64,000 bases of DNA from Bifidobacterium aesculapii (GCF_001417815.1 NZ_BCFK01000003.1:124001-188000); one strand, 5' to 3'; shown: positions 36,081-45,688, counted from the first letter of the stretch. Notes: a model not told the origin generated them from the sequence alone. Numbers and translations are program-made.

Positions 36081-36872
36081 TCAGTGCGCGGGCCCCTGCT
36101 CGAACCCCGCGATGAGGAACACGCGCGTCGGGTTCGCTGGGCCGATCAGCGCCACGAACATGCGCTCGAAGCCCGACGTGTCGCCGCGGAAGGCGGCGCG
36201 CTTGGCCTCCTTGTACGATTCGCGCGTCACCGGTCCCCAGTCGATGTCCCATCCAGCGTCGTGCGCGAGACGCGAGGCGAACATGCGCAGCGTCATCCCG
36301 TTGCCGCCGCGGAACGGGTGCAGGTACCCGAGCTCGTCGTAGACATGGGCGAGCCGGTGCGCGAACACGCCCCGGTCGAGCGACTGGAGGTTGCGCGCCT
36401 CCGCGAGCTCGGTGGCGATGTTGAGCGCGCCGGTCTCGATGAGCGCGGCGGGGAAGAACGCCTCGGGGTTACGCGCCAGAGCCGTGTCGTCCGTCACCCC
36501 GCGCGTCGTATCCGACGTGCGCAGACGCCCGGCATCGTCGAACACGCCGGAGAACAGTCCCTTGTGGATCGCGGTCAGCTCGTCGAGGTCGCCCGTCGCG
36601 CGCCACGGACGTTCGACCAGCAGCACGGTCCTCGCGAACACCGATGCGGCGCGGTCGCGCGCATGGTCGTCGAGCGAGCCGTCGGCCAGTCTTCCGCCGC
36701 CGACCGTCTGCGCGGTCTCGCCGTCCGCCACGTCGATGAGACCGGCCACGTCGATGCGCCCCGCCTCATAGTCCGCCGCGGCGCGCATCGTCGCGGCGCC
36801 CGGCACCATCGCTTCCAACGCGCAGTTCTTCAGTGCAAATGCGACTGCGCTCGCACGTTCCGCTGGAGTCAT
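36081..36872 (-). CDS. Fic-domain protein with a degenerate catalytic motif
   Basis: This 263-residue protein has the Fic fold order: a helix pair with LTAIHKGLFSGVFDDAGRLR, the HRLAHVYDELGYL helix, then the active-site loop. Canonical Fic proteins read HPFx[D/E]GNGRxxR; here it is HPFRGGNGMTLR near residue 182. The catalytic His and phosphate-binding Gly remain, but the metal-binding acidic residue is Gly and the Arg that holds the ATP gamma-phosphate is Met, so AMP transfer is doubtful. No inhibitory [S/T]xxxE[G/N] helix is obvious, nor an antitoxin gene. I set the start at ATG 36872, 7 nt after TATCAT; ATG 36881 overlaps that element. Confidence 0.85.
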   Translation of the reverse strand: MTPAERASAVAFALKNCALEAMVPGAATMRAAADYEAGRIDVAGLIDVADGETAQTVGGGRLADGSLDDHARDRAASVFARTVLLVERPWRATGDLDELTAIHKGLFSGVFDDAGRLRTSDTTRGVTDDTALARNPEAFFPAALIETGALNIATELAEARNLQSLDRGVFAHRLAHVYDELGYLHPFRGGNGMTLRMFASRLAHDAGWDIDWGPVTRESYKEAKRAAFRGDTSGFERMFVALIGPANPTRVFLIAGFEQGPAH

Positions 36873-36879
36873 GCAACCC

Positions 36880-36885
36880 ATGATA
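36880..36885 (-). promoter_or_regulatory. -10 element for leaderless fic gene
   Basis: On the minus strand TATCAT occupies 36885-36880, 7 nt before ATG 36872. No Shine-Dalgarno. Confidence 0.4.
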
Positions 36886-36968
36886 AACCACGGCGGTATG
36901 GGGGAATGACGATGATTCGGCGGCGGCGGGCGTGACGGTACGAGCGGTTCGCTACATTGGAGTGCGTT

Positions 36969-39956
36969 ATGGCTAAGACACGAAGCAGCAGGGGCGCCTC
37001 GTCGGGCGCGAATGACGGGCGGACCCGTCGCATGGATCCCGTGGGCGCGGGCGGCGGCATGGACGACGAACCGTGGTGGCGCAAGGCGTTGCTCGCCGTG
37101 CCGCGCGGACTCGGCTCCGCCGTCCGTTCCGTCTCGGGCGTGGGGGAGTTCGATCCCGCGTACCGGCGTGACGGACTGTGCTTCGTACTGCTGGTGTTCG
37201 GCGTGCTGTTCTGCGCGTCCGAATGGTTCCGCGTGCAGGGACCGTTCGGACGTCTGCTGCACGCGCTCGCCTCGGGCGTGTTCGGCCTGATGAGCGTCAT
37301 GCTCCCCGTGCTGCTGTTCCTCGTCGCGTTCCGTCTCATGCGCAACTCCGGTCATGGTTCGGGCAATCCGCGTGTGATGACCGGGTGGATGCTGCTGCTG
37401 TGGACGGTGTGCTCCATCATCGACGTGGTGCTCGCCGCCGGAACCCCCGGCTTCGACTGGACGGCGATTCAGAATGCCGGAGGCCTCATCGGCTATGCGC
37501 TCGGCTCGCCTCTGGCATGGGGATTGTCGCGCGCGTTCGCCATCGTCGTGTTCGTCATCGTCGGCCTGTTCTCGCTGCTGCTCATCGCCGGCCTGCACGT
37601 CACCGACCTGCCCGGCCTGTTCCGCCGAATCGTCGCACGGGTACAGGGCAAGACGCCTGCCGCGCCGGACGCCGACGGGAACGGTGACGACGAGTTCCCG
37701 AACGAGGTGCGCGTCGGCGGCGACGTCATCGCCTTCGCCGACGGCGTGCCCGCGCACGACGGCACCGACGAGACCGAAGACGATGGCGCGTCGTCGGGCG
37801 GGGCGTCGTCGGGCGGGGCGTTCGGCTGGCTGTCGCGCCTGTTCTCCCGCCGTCGCGACCGCGCCGCCGACCCGTCGCTCGACCGCTACGACGCCGACGA
37901 TCCGTTCCTCAGAGCAGCCAGACATCACGGCGACGCCGCCGAGACCACGGTGATCGACCCCGATTCGCTCGACCTGCCGGCCGTCGGCACGCCATATGCC
38001 GACGAGGCCGGTGCTGCCGCGGGCCGCGTGGTCAGCTCCGCGGCCGGCACGATGGGCACCACGGTGATGGGCACGTCCCCGATGGGCGCCGCGGCGGGCG
38101 CCGCCGCGCTTGGCGGGGCCGCGGCGCGCGCCGCCGGAGCGTTGGCGGACGCGGCCGATGGCGTTCCGGGCGCCACGCCCATCCGCGACCCGTGGGCGTC
38201 GATCGCCTCCGAAGGAACCCGTGAGGGGCAGCCGGCGACGGTGGCGCTGGGCGCCGGATCGGGCGCCTACGGGTCGGACACCGACGAGCAGGACGTCACA
38301 CCGTCCGCTGCGGCGGTCCCGTTCGATCCGCATGTCGACCCGGAATCCGGCGAGGTGGTCGACGGCGCGCCGGTCGCGCCCGTCTCCGGCGCATCCGCAT
38401 CCGCCGATTCGTCCGCGGCCCCGGCGGACGGCGCCGCTCCGGAGCCGCCGTACCGCCTGCCCGACCTGAACCTGCTGGTCAAAGGCAAGCCGCACGCGGC
38501 CCGCACCCCCGCCAACGACCGCGTCATCCGCGCGCTGACCTCCACCTTCCAGCAGTTCAAGGTGGACGCGAAGGTCGTCGGATTCCTGCGCGGCCCGTCC
38601 GTCACCCAGTACGAGGTCGAGCTCGCCCCCGGCGTCAAGGTGGAGAAGGTCACCAACCTCCAGCGCAACATCGCCTATGCGGTCGCCAGTTCCGACGTGC
38701 GCATCCTCTCGCCGATCCCCGGCAAATCCGCCATCGGCATCGAAATCCCGAACGAGGACCGCGAGATCGTCCACCTCGGCGACGTGTTGCGCTCGCAGGG
38801 AGCGCTCGCCGACCCGAACCCGATGCTCACCGGCATCGGCAAGGACGTGGAGGGCAAGTTCGTCACCGCGGACCTGACCAAGATGCCGCACCTGCTCGTC
38901 GCCGGCGCCACCGGCTCCGGCAAGTCCAGCTTCATCAACTCGATGCTCACCTCGATCATCATGCGCGCCACGCCCGAACAGGTGCGGCTCATCATGGTGG
39001 ACCCCAAGCGCGTGGAGCTGTCGGCGTACGCCGGCATCCCGCACCTGCTCACGCCGATCATCACCGATCCCAAGAAGGCCGCGCAGGCGCTCGAATGGGT
39101 CGTCAAGGAGATGGACGCGCGCTACTCCGACCTCGAATACTTCGGCTTCCGCCACGTCAAGGACTTCAACAAGGCCGTGCGCGCCGGGCAGGTGCATGCG
39201 CCCGCCGGTTCGAACCGCAAGGTCGCCCCGTACCCGTACATCCTCGTGGTCGTCGACGAGATGGCCGACCTCATGATGGTCGCCAAGAACGATGTGGAAA
39301 GCTCCATCCAGCGCATCACGCAGCTGGCGCGCGCCGCCGGCGTGCACCTCGTGCTCGCCACGCAGCGTCCCTCCGTGGACGTGGTCACCGGCCTCATCAA
39401 GGCGAACATCCCCTCGCGTCTGGCGTTCGCGACCTCCTCCGCCACCGATTCGCGCGTCATCCTCGACACCACCGGCGCCGAGACCCTCATCGGCCAGGGC
39501 GACGCCCTGTTCCTGCCGATGGGCGAGGCGAAGCCGAGGCGCGTGCAGGGCTCGTGGGTGTCAGAATCGGAGATCCGCAAGGCCGTGGAGGCCGTGCGCA
39601 CCCAGCGCAAGCCGAAGTACCGCGAGGACATCGAGCAGATGGCGAAGGAGTCCGAGAAGAAGGGCGCCGAGGTGGACGAGGAGATCGGCGATGACATGGA
39701 CGTGCTGCTGCAGGCGGCGGAGCTCGTCATCACCACGCAGTTCGGCTCCACCTCGATGCTCCAGCGCAAGCTCAGGGTGGGCTTCGCGAAGGCGGGGCGC
39801 CTCATGGACCTGCTCGAATCACGCGGCGTGGTCGGTCCCTCCGAAGGTTCGAAGGCACGTCAGGTGCTGGTCCAGCCGCAGGACCTGCAGGCCGTGCTCG
39901 CGTTCATCCGGGGTGACGGTCCGGCGCCGCAGTCGGCGGGCACGGGCGGCGCGTGA
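36969..39956 (+). CDS. ftsK: DNA translocase FtsK/SpoIIIE
   Basis: This 995-residue septal DNA pump clears chromosomes from the division site and activates XerCD. An N-terminal membrane domain with four to five spans (about 55-215) is followed by a long Ala/Gly/Asp-rich disordered linker (about 225-490), the alpha domain, the RecA-like motor with Walker [10 protein letters not shown] (about 650) and Walker [13 protein letters not shown], and a C-terminal gamma winged-helix domain ([20 protein letters not shown]) that reads KOPS-type sequences. I start at ATG 36969, since the upstream TTG at 36957 overlaps a TACATT -10 element; GGAG lies 6 nt before the ATG. Confidence 0.95.
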   Translation: MAKTRSSRGASSGANDGRTRRMDPVGAGGGMDDEPWWRKALLAVPRGLGSAVRSVSGVGEFDPAYRRDGLCFVLLVFGVLFCASEWFRVQGPFGRLLHALASGVFGLMSVMLPVLLFLVAFRLMRNSGHGSGNPRVMTGWMLLLWTVCSIIDVVLAAGTPGFDWTAIQNAGGLIGYALGSPLAWGLSRAFAIVVFVIVGLFSLLLIAGLHVTDLPGLFRRIVARVQGKTPAAPDADGNGDDEFPNEVRVGGDVIAFADGVPAHDGTDETEDDGASSGGASSGGAFGWLSRLFSRRRDRAADPSLDRYDADDPFLRAARHHGDAAETTVIDPDSLDLPAVGTPYADEAGAAAGRVVSSAAGTMGTTVMGTSPMGAAAGAAALGGAAARAAGALADAADGVPGATPIRDPWASIASEGTREGQPATVALGAGSGAYGSDTDEQDVTPSAAAVPFDPHVDPESGEVVDGAPVAPVSGASASADSSAAPADGAAPEPPYRLPDLNLLVKGKPHAARTPANDRVIRALTSTFQQFKVDAKVVGFLRGPSVTQYEVELAPGVKVEKVTNLQRNIAYAVASSDVRILSPIPGKSAIGIEIPNEDREIVHLGDVLRSQGALADPNPMLTGIGKDVEGKFVTADLTKMPHLLVAGATGSGKSSFINSMLTSIIMRATPEQVRLIMVDPKRVELSAYAGIPHLLTPIITDPKKAAQALEWVVKEMDARYSDLEYFGFRHVKDFNKAVRAGQVHAPAGSNRKVAPYPYILVVVDEMADLMMVAKNDVESSIQRITQLARAAGVHLVLATQRPSVDVVTGLIKANIPSRLAFATSSATDSRVILDTTGAETLIGQGDALFLPMGEAKPRRVQGSWVSESEIRKAVEAVRTQRKPKYREDIEQMAKESEKKGAEVDEEIGDDMDVLLQAAELVITTQFGSTSMLQRKLRVGFAKAGRLMDLLESRGVVGPSEGSKARQVLVQPQDLQAVLAFIRGDGPAPQSAGTGGA

Positions 39957-40034
39957 CGGTCCGGCGGCGGCGCCCCTCATACGATGCACAGGGTCTTCAC
40001 AGATGACGCGCACCCTTAGGTAGACCAGTAAGGG

Positions 40035-40048
40035 TAACGTGTCATGCA
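40035..40048 (+). promoter_or_regulatory. Possible -10 for pgsA
   Basis: TAACGT at 40035-40040 lies 7 nt before ATG 40048. The in-frame GTG at 40039 overlaps this element and is a poor start. Confidence 0.3.
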
Positions 40049-40692
40049 TGACTGACGAACAGATCGTAGACAACAAGAAGCCCTCGCTGCTGGACGGATG
40101 GAACGCCGCCCCTAACCTGGTCACCTACTCGCGCATCGTGCTCGTCGTGGTGTTTCTGGTGCTGTACGTGATGGCGGGAGCATGGGGCGAGACGAACCCG
40201 ACCATGCGCTGGGTGGCGGCGGTCATCTTCATCGTCGCCGCGTCGACCGACAAGCTCGACGGCTGGATGGCGCGCAAATACAACCAAGTGACCGAGCTGG
40301 GCAAGCTCATGGATCCGATCGCGGACAAGCTGCTCACCTGCGGCGCGCTCATCGTCGCCTCCGTGTTCGCCGAATTCCCCTGGTGGGCGACGGCCCTGTT
40401 CCTCATCCGCGAGATCGGCATCACCGTGATGCGCTTCTTCGTGATGGAGCGTCCCGGCGGCAAGGTGATCGCCGCCGCTTGGCCGGGCAAGCTCAAGACG
40501 CTCTTCCAGTGCATCGGCCTGTCGATGCTGCTGCTGCCCCTGTGGGTGTTCGACGAGGGGCAGGCCACTCCGACGTGGCTGAGCGCCTACTACTTCCTCA
40601 CCTACGCGCTGCTGTACGTGGCGCTCGTCCTGTGCCTGTACTCCGGCGTCGTGTATCTGGTGAACACGTTCGCCGGGTCGAAGAAGCGCTGA
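40048..40692 (+). CDS. pgsA: CDP-diacylglycerol-glycerol-3-phosphate 3-phosphatidyltransferase
   Basis: This 214-residue membrane enzyme makes phosphatidylglycerol phosphate, the committed step to phosphatidylglycerol and cardiolipin. The CDP-alcohol phosphotransferase signature DGx2ARx8Gx3Dx3D is fully present (from DGWMARKYNQ at about residue 71 to GKLMDPIADK). About six spans follow the family pattern. Start at ATG 40048 gives MTDEQIVDNKK. It is six bases from the cinA/pncC gene, the usual actinobacterial order pgsA-cinA-clgR-recA. Confidence 0.93.
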   Translation: MTDEQIVDNKKPSLLDGWNAAPNLVTYSRIVLVVVFLVLYVMAGAWGETNPTMRWVAAVIFIVAASTDKLDGWMARKYNQVTELGKLMDPIADKLLTCGALIVASVFAEFPWWATALFLIREIGITVMRFFVMERPGGKVIAAAWPGKLKTLFQCIGLSMLLLPLWVFDEGQATPTWLSAYYFLTYALLYVALVLCLYSGVVYLVNTFAGSKKR

Positions 40693-40698
40693 ACCGCC

Positions 40699-41295
40699 GT
40701 GCATGGGGAGACCATCGCGGCCGCGGTCCTGACGACCTGCGAGACGCGCGGATGGCGGATCGCCTGCGCCGAATCGCTCACGGGCGGGCTGCTCGCGGAC
40801 GCCTTCGTGCGCATCCCCGGGGCGTCCCGCGTCTTTCTCGGCTCGGCCGTCACCTATGACATCCGCGCCAAGGCATCGATCCTCGGCGTCGACCGTGCGC
40901 TGCTGGCGCGGGAGGGCGCCGTCCACCCCGAGGTCGCCGCGCAGATGGCCGGACGGACCGCCGCGCTCTATGCCCAGCCCGAAGACGGCGACACGGTGAT
41001 CGGCCTCGCCACCACCGGCGTCGCCGGTCCCGGCCCCGACGGCGACAAACCGGCCGGGCTGGTATACGCGGGCATTTCGCTGCCTCCCTCGGCCGCGAAG
41101 ACCGCCCCCGAGGAAACGCTCGCCCCGATCGGCGCCGAGATGCCGACGGGCACCGTGCGCATCGACCGCACCGACGCGGCGGGCCGCCGCGTCATCGCGC
41201 TGGAGCTGCGTCTCGACGGCACGCGTCAGCAGATTCGTGAGCGCACGGTCCTGCGCGTGCTGCAGAACGTGAGCCACTTCACATCAACATTCTGA
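40699..41295 (+). CDS. CinA C-terminal domain protein (PncC-type nicotinamide-nucleotide amidase)
   Basis: This 198-residue protein is the stand-alone CinA C-terminal domain: CAESLTGGLLADAFVRIPG, GSAVTYDIRAKASILGV, EGAVHPEVAAQMA and TTGVAGPGPDG are all typical. Family members deamidate nicotinamide mononucleotide in NAD recycling; the gene name in competence operons is historical. There is an insert of about 30 residues rich in Ala/Pro/Glu after the VYAGISLP strand. The start is GTG 40699, close behind pgsA. Confidence 0.9.
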   Translation: MHGETIAAAVLTTCETRGWRIACAESLTGGLLADAFVRIPGASRVFLGSAVTYDIRAKASILGVDRALLAREGAVHPEVAAQMAGRTAALYAQPEDGDTVIGLATTGVAGPGPDGDKPAGLVYAGISLPPSAAKTAPEETLAPIGAEMPTGTVRIDRTDAAGRRVIALELRLDGTRQQIRERTVLRVLQNVSHFTSTF

Positions 41296-41303
41296 TTCGC
41301 TCT

Positions 41304-41321
41304 GGGAATAGTTCCGTTCCC
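41304..41321. promoter_or_regulatory. Inverted repeat upstream of clgR
   Basis: GGGAA (41304-41308) and TTCCC (41317-41321) form an 18-bp interrupted palindrome that contains a smaller GGAA-TAG-TTCC. It lies about 60 nt before the clgR start and could be an operator. It does not fit the published ClgR consensus as I remember it. Confidence 0.25.
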
Positions 41322-41382
41322 GTCGCTGTTGGAAAGGTTATCGAGTGACGAGGGATTCCGGCGACCAAGGAAAGGATGAGCC

Positions 41383-41901
41383 ATGGAGATGATGACGCGT
41401 ATCGAGGAGACCGCCACGACCAAGCCGGCGACGATGGTGAAGCCGGGCACCGCGCGCATGCGCGAGCTCACGCCCGCCCAGCGCCGCGCGGTCATGTTCG
41501 CGCAGCAGCAGATGATTCAGGCGCGTGCCGCCCGCAAGGCGAAGGACGAGGCGGAGCAGGCCCGGCGCCGCATGTGGCAGGAGGCGGACGGCGACGAGAG
41601 CCCCGTCCGCGCCGAGCGCGCATCCTCCGCCGTCCGTGAGCAGCAGGGGCGCGAACCCGTCGAGCTCACGCTGCGCGAGGCCATCGGCCGTGTGCTTCGC
41701 GACCTGCGCACGCGCGATCACAAGACGTTGCGCGAGGTCAGCGAGAAGGCCGGCGTCTCCCTCGGGTACCTTTCCGAAGTCGAGCGCGGCCAGAAGGAGG
41801 CCAGCTCCGAACTGCTCAGCTCCATCGCCGAGGCGCTTGGTGTGAGCACCGCGCAGCTGCTGCGCATGGTCGCCGACCGGCTCGACATGGTCGAGAACTG
41901 A
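41383..41901 (+). CDS. clgR: XRE-family transcriptional regulator, ClgR-like
   Basis: This 172-residue protein has a Lys/Arg/Gln-rich helical N-terminal half and a C-terminal Cro/CI helix-turn-helix (about 95-160): [60 protein letters not shown]. These are hallmark ClgR residues. ClgR activates clp protease and chaperone genes in actinobacteria, and in Bifidobacterium breve it has been reported to need RecA as a co-activator. Its place just upstream of recA fits. The N-terminal extension of about 90 residues is longer than in streptomycete ClgR. GGAAAGGATGAGCC precedes the ATG. Confidence 0.88.
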   Translation: MEMMTRIEETATTKPATMVKPGTARMRELTPAQRRAVMFAQQQMIQARAARKAKDEAEQARRRMWQEADGDESPVRAERASSAVREQQGREPVELTLREAIGRVLRDLRTRDHKTLREVSEKAGVSLGYLSEVERGQKEASSELLSSIAEALGVSTAQLLRMVADRLDMVEN

Positions 41902-41920
41902 ACGGCGGCGGTGCTGCGGC

Positions 41921-42154
41921 GTGAGGGAGAGGGAGTTCTGGCAGCTGCTGGAGGAGGTGTTCGGCCGTAGCTACGGCCGGGCGCTTTCGCGTGACCAGCA
42001 GATGCCGAAGTTGGCGAACATGACCGTCGTGGAGGCGTTGGACGCGGGGGAGGAGCCACGCGTGGTGTGGAACGTGCTGTGCGATCAGATGGGCGTTCCC
42101 GATGCCGAACGGTGGGGGCGCGACCACAATGCGCCCCCGTTGCCTGCGCGGTGA
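41921..42154 (+). CDS. DUF3046 family protein
   Basis: This 77-residue protein matches the small actinobacterial family DUF3046: REREFWQLLEEVFGRSYGRA, SRDQQMPKLANMTVVEAL, and RVVWNVLCDQMGVPDAERWG. It typically lies between clgR and recA as here. The GTG start at 41921 is 19 nt after the clgR stop. No function is established. Confidence 0.88.
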   Translation: MREREFWQLLEEVFGRSYGRALSRDQQMPKLANMTVVEALDAGEEPRVVWNVLCDQMGVPDAERWGRDHNAPPLPAR

Positions 42155-42179
42155 GTCGCCTGTATGGTACCGGATCGGC

Positions 42180-42237
42180 GGATGCGTGGGGTGTCATGGC
42201 GGTGCGGCCGTGACACCTCCGATAGCGCCCCGCATCC
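42180..42237 (+). terminator. Two-tier hairpin after DUF3046
   Basis: GGATGCG (42180-42186) pairs with CGCATCC (42231-42237), and inside it GGTGTCA (42190-42196) pairs with TGACACC (42211-42217). It ends 23 nt before the recA SOS box, separating recA from upstream transcription. Confidence 0.5.
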
Positions 42238-42259
42238 GATTGTGATGATTTTGTAAAGT

Positions 42260-42273
42260 CGAACATTTGTTCG
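42260..42273. promoter_or_regulatory. LexA/SOS box of recA
   Basis: CGAACATTTGTTCG is a perfect 14-bp palindrome matching the actinobacterial LexA consensus GAAC-N4-GTTC. It lies just upstream of a TATAGT -10 (42285-42290), covering the -35 region, so LexA binding should block recA. It is the only such box I found in the window. Confidence 0.88.
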
Positions 42274-42284
42274 TGTTTCTGCGT

Positions 42285-42503
42285 TATAGTTATCCACAGC
42301 AGACAACCCATCGAGCCAGGCGTGGTGATACCGCGCCCGGCGTGAAACCGTTGCGACCCAAAGGGTTTCGCCATGTTCCGCCTGCGGCGGGGCATAAGGG
42401 GCCGAGGGGCTCCGACCACAATGGCCGCCGGCCCTTGCCCTCGGGTGGACGCGCCCCGTACCGTGGAACGCGACAGGTCGTCGCAAGCGTGAAGGAGAAC
42501 AGC
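42285..42503 (+). promoter_or_regulatory. recA -10 and long GC-rich leader
   Basis: TATAGT at 42285-42290 should start transcription near 42297, leaving an untranslated leader of about 200 nt, unusual among the many leaderless genes here. It contains several possible hairpins, for example GAAACC (42342-42347 region) with GGGTTTC, and a GCCTGCGGCGGGGC stem. I recognise no riboswitch class. GAAGGAG precedes the ATG. Confidence 0.4.
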
Positions 42504-43724
42504 ATGGCACAGAAGACGAGCGCCGCATCCGGCAAGGGGCAGCCGGCGTCCGGCAGGAACGGGCAGGATCTCGAGGCGAGCCGCAAGGCCGCTCTGGACA
42601 CCGCCCTCGCGCAGGTGGAGAAGAGTTTCGGCAAGGGGTCGGCGATGAGGCTGGGCGACCGTCCGGAGCAGAACGTCGAGGTCATCCCCACCGGGTCCCT
42701 CGCCCTGGACATGGCGCTCGGCATTGGAGGCCTGCCCAAGGGGCGCATCATCGAGATCTACGGCCCGGAATCCTCCGGCAAGACCACGCTGGCCCTGCAT
42801 GTGGTCGCCAACGCACAGAAGAAGGGCGGCGTGGCCGCGTTCATCGACGCCGAACACGCGCTCGATCCGGTCTACGCCCGCAAACTCGGCGTCGATACCG
42901 ACTCCCTCATCGTCTCCCAGCCGGACAACGGCGAGCAGGCGTTGGAGATCGCCGACATGCTCATCCGGTCCGGCGCCCTCGACGTGATCGTCGTCGATTC
43001 GGTCGCGGCGCTGGTGCCCAAGGCCGAGATCGAAGGCGAGATGGGCGACAGCCACGTCGGCCTGCAGGCCAGGCTCATGAGCCAGGCGCTGCGCAAGATG
43101 ACCGGCGCCCTCGCCCAGGCGGGCACCACCGCCATCTTCATCAACCAGCTGCGCGAGAAGATCGGCGTGTTCTTCGGCAGCCCCGAGACCACCACCGGCG
43201 GCAAGGCGCTGAAGTTCTACTCCTCCGTGCGCCTCGACATCCGCCGCATACAGACCATCAAGAACGGAGAGGAGGCCATCGGCAACCGCACGCGCGTCAA
43301 GGTCGTCAAGAACAAGATGGCGCCGCCGTTCAAGTCCGCGGAATTCGACATGCTCTACGGCGAGGGCATCTCCCGCGAGGGATCGGCGCTGGACATGGCC
43401 ATCCAGGTGGGCGTGGTCAAGAAGTCCGGCTCCTGGTTCACCTACGACGGCGACCAGCTCGGGCAGGGCCGCGAGAAGGTGCGTCAGTTCCTCAAGGACA
43501 ACCCCGACATCACCGAGGAGATCGAGAACAAGGTGAAGGCCGAGTTCGGCCTGATCAGCCCGACGGACCAGTTCGCCGAGGACGACGCCACCAAGGAGGC
43601 CTCCGAGGCGGACGCGAACACCGAATCGGTCGCCGCCACGGAGTCCAATGCACCCGCCGCCGCATCCGGCAAGGGCGAGTCGAAGACCGCGGCCTCCGAC
43701 GGCAAGACGGGGGCGAAGGCCTGA
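42504..43724 (+). CDS. recA: Recombinase RecA
   Basis: This 406-residue recombinase drives strand exchange and LexA self-cleavage. The core has [20 protein letters not shown], Walker [10 protein letters not shown] (about 87-95), Walker [13 protein letters not shown] and the loop [20 protein letters not shown]. The C-terminal tail after residue 350 is long, Ala/Ser/Glu/Lys-rich and acidic. ATG 42504 follows GAAGGAGAACAGC; the upstream open frame from 42267 is leader sequence. Controlled by an SOS box and followed immediately by recX. Confidence 0.97.
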   Translation: MAQKTSAASGKGQPASGRNGQDLEASRKAALDTALAQVEKSFGKGSAMRLGDRPEQNVEVIPTGSLALDMALGIGGLPKGRIIEIYGPESSGKTTLALHVVANAQKKGGVAAFIDAEHALDPVYARKLGVDTDSLIVSQPDNGEQALEIADMLIRSGALDVIVVDSVAALVPKAEIEGEMGDSHVGLQARLMSQALRKMTGALAQAGTTAIFINQLREKIGVFFGSPETTTGGKALKFYSSVRLDIRRIQTIKNGEEAIGNRTRVKVVKNKMAPPFKSAEFDMLYGEGISREGSALDMAIQVGVVKKSGSWFTYDGDQLGQGREKVRQFLKDNPDITEEIENKVKAEFGLISPTDQFAEDDATKEASEADANTESVAATESNAPAAASGKGESKTAASDGKTGAKA

Positions 43725-43725
43725 C

Positions 43726-44313
43726 ATGATCGACGCGGAGGCGTTTCTGCGGTCCCATGACGCCGTCGCACCGTCGGCGCCGCCGCGTCGTGAGGGGACG
43801 CGCCGCATGCGTCCCCTTCAAGGAGACGGCGTCGCCGTGCGGAAGGGCATGGCTCAAGACGGCGGCTTCGACGACTGCCGCGAGGCGGCGTTGCGTCTGC
43901 TCGATGCGGCGCCGCGCTCGTCCGGCGCGCTGCGTGACCGTCTGCTCGGCAAGGGCTATGACGAATCGGTCGTGGACGGGGTCATCGAACGGCTGGCGGC
44001 GGTCGATCTGCTCGACGACGACGCCTACGCCGAATCCGCCGTGCGCTGGTGCGCCGGCCGCCTGATGGGGCGCCGGGGCACGGTGATGGAGCTGATGCGC
44101 AAGGGCGTGGGTCGTGCACTGGCCGAACAGGTGGCGTGCCGTGCGGAAGAGGACGGCGTGTTCGAGGATGCGGCATGGGAATTGGGCCGCAAAGTGGCCC
44201 GCAGAACGCAGGGGCTCGATCGTCGCGTGCGCGTGCGCCGCTTCTGGTCGGCGGGTGGCCGCAAGGGCCATGATCCGGAGACTCTGGGACGAGTCGCCGC
44301 CGAACTGTTCTGA
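43726..44313 (+). CDS. recX: Regulatory protein RecX
   Basis: This 195-residue modulator of RecA filaments starts at ATG 43726, one base after the recA stop. After a 45-residue variable N-terminus it shows the RecX three-helix repeats: DCREAALRLLDAAPRSSGAL, RLLGKGYDESVVDGVIERL, and LLDDDAYAESAVRWCAGRLM, then a second and third repeat to ETLGRVAAELF. Coupling to recA ensures that inhibitor and recombinase are made together. Confidence 0.9.
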   Translation: MIDAEAFLRSHDAVAPSAPPRREGTRRMRPLQGDGVAVRKGMAQDGGFDDCREAALRLLDAAPRSSGALRDRLLGKGYDESVVDGVIERLAAVDLLDDDAYAESAVRWCAGRLMGRRGTVMELMRKGVGRALAEQVACRAEEDGVFEDAAWELGRKVARRTQGLDRRVRVRRFWSAGGRKGHDPETLGRVAAELF

Positions 44314-44348
44314 CGGCTCTTGGAGAGCCTTGGAGAAGAATGAGGGAA

Positions 44349-44719
44349 CGAGACCCCTTATACCCCGGGTTCTGTCATGCCGTGCGCGAACGCGCGGCAC
44401 GGATGGCCATCCATCTCGACCTGACGTCGCCGCCAGGCTCCAGCAGCCTACCCGATGGCACGGGCGAGCAGCCCTTACCGCCATCTGCTTGGCCTTGCTC
44501 CCGATGAGGCTTGCCATGCGGCCCGCTGTTACCAGAGGCCCGGTGGTCTCTTACACCGCCGTTTCACCCTTACCCGTCGAGGACGGGCGGTCTGTTCTCT
44601 GCTGCGCTATCTCTCAGGTCACCCTGGGCGGACGTTATCCGCCATCGTGCTCTATGGAGCCCGGAAGTTCCTCAGTCACTCCCAATGAAGATCGTGACCG
44701 CGGCCATCAAGGGGTCTCG
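44349..44719 (-). ncRNA. rnpB: RNase P RNA (bacterial type A)
   Basis: Read on the minus strand, the sequence carries conserved RNase P elements in order: GAGGAACTTCCGGGCTCC near the 5' end, CAGAGAACAGACCGCC, GGTAAGGGTGAAACGGCG with TGTAAGAGACCACCG, GGCAAGC, a TAGGCTGCTGGAGCC region, and GACAGAACCCGG close to the 3' end. The termini pair as helix P1: CGAGACCCCTT at 44719-44709 with AAGGGGTCTCG at 44359-44349. This sets the limits, giving about 371 nt. TATAGT on the minus strand at 44733-44728 is well placed as the -10. The RNA is the catalytic core of tRNA 5' processing. Confidence 0.93.
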
Positions 44720-44727
44720 ACCGCACC

Positions 44728-44733
44728 ACTATA
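44728..44733 (-). promoter_or_regulatory. rnpB -10 element
   Basis: TATAGT on the minus strand (44733-44728) ends 8 nt before the P1 helix of RNase P RNA. The remaining gap to hpf (44734-44987) shows only TACAAT at 44907-44912 as a possible hpf -10. Confidence 0.55.
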
Positions 44734-44987
44734 CACGATGTGGTGACGAGTCGGCTTGCGGCGGGCTGGGAGACACGCTCGGGAGTGTCACGCATGAACC
44801 CGTCCCGGCCATGGAATCATGCGGATATTACGGGTACGCATGGTGCAGATGACGACAAGTCGATAATCTTTCCGCGAGTTCTCCCACCGTTAACGTGCGC
44901 GTCGTCTACAATGGGGCGTACCCGGACGGTGAAGACGCCGTACGGAACGCAAATAGCGGGAGACCGCTTGAGTCAAGGGAGGTCCAC

Positions 44988-45650
44988 ATGGAAATCGTCG
45001 TTACCGGACGTCACACGCAGGTCAAGCCCAGGTTCCGTGATGTCGTAGAGAACAAGATGAATCGTGTGACCGCTATCGCGCCCGATGCGCAGCGCGCCCA
45101 GGTGGTGCTCTCGCACGAGGGCAACCCGCGTCAGGCGGACACCGCCAAGCGCGTGGAGATCACCATCATCGCAGGCCGCACCGTGGTGCGCGCCGAGGCC
45201 TCGAGCGCCGACGAGTACAGCGCGCTCGATCTGGCCATGGACAAGCTGACGCTGCGTCTGCGCCGCACGCGTGACCGTCGCAAGGACCATCGCCGCGGCT
45301 ACACGAACCCGGTCCCGGTGGACATGGGCGTCGTTGAGCCGCCCGTCGTCGAGGAGGAGAGCGCGGAGGAGGAGCCGAACAACAGCCCGGCCGCCGCGGT
45401 AGCATCCGATCTCGGCCCCGGCGAATCCGTCGAGGTGCAGGTCGGCGACACCCCGATCGTCATCCGCCGCAAGCTGCACATCGCCGAGCCGATGAGCATC
45501 GACGAGGCGCTGTACGAGATGGAGCTCATCGGACACGACTTCTTCCTGTTCGTCAACAAGGAGACCGGGCGTCCGTCCGTCGTCTACCACCGCCACGGCT
45601 GGAGCTACGGCGTGTTCGAGATCGACACCCCGGAGAACGTCGCCAAGTGA
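44988..45650 (+). CDS. hpf: Long-form ribosome hibernation promoting factor
   Basis: This 220-residue protein has an N-terminal RaiA/HPF domain (1-105: MEIVVTGRHTQVKPRFRDVV, then the alternating helices) and a C-terminal dimerisation domain (about 160-220: PMSIDEALYEMELIGHDFFL, FVNKETGRPSVVYHRHGWSY). The acidic linker is rich in Glu/Pro/Ser. Long HPF dimerises 70S ribosomes into 100S particles in resting cells. AAGGGAGG lies 5 nt before ATG 44988. Confidence 0.95.
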   Translation: MEIVVTGRHTQVKPRFRDVVENKMNRVTAIAPDAQRAQVVLSHEGNPRQADTAKRVEITIIAGRTVVRAEASSADEYSALDLAMDKLTLRLRRTRDRRKDHRRGYTNPVPVDMGVVEPPVVEEESAEEEPNNSPAAAVASDLGPGESVEVQVGDTPIVIRRKLHIAEPMSIDEALYEMELIGHDFFLFVNKETGRPSVVYHRHGWSYGVFEIDTPENVAK

Positions 45651-45688
45651 CGCACCGGTGACGTGGACGTCCTCACGGCGTTTATGAC

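Noticed and set aside
36081-39347. 1088-residue minus-strand open frame opposite ftsK
   Set aside because: It runs through the real fic gene and then the antisense of ftsK. GC-biased third positions leave the opposite strand free of stops; the composition (His/Asp/Arg/Gly-rich) and absence of motifs mark it as a shadow. Only the fic part from 36872 is real.
44330-44750. Small plus-strand open frames over the RNase P RNA
   Set aside because: The conserved structural RNA on the minus strand explains the sequence.
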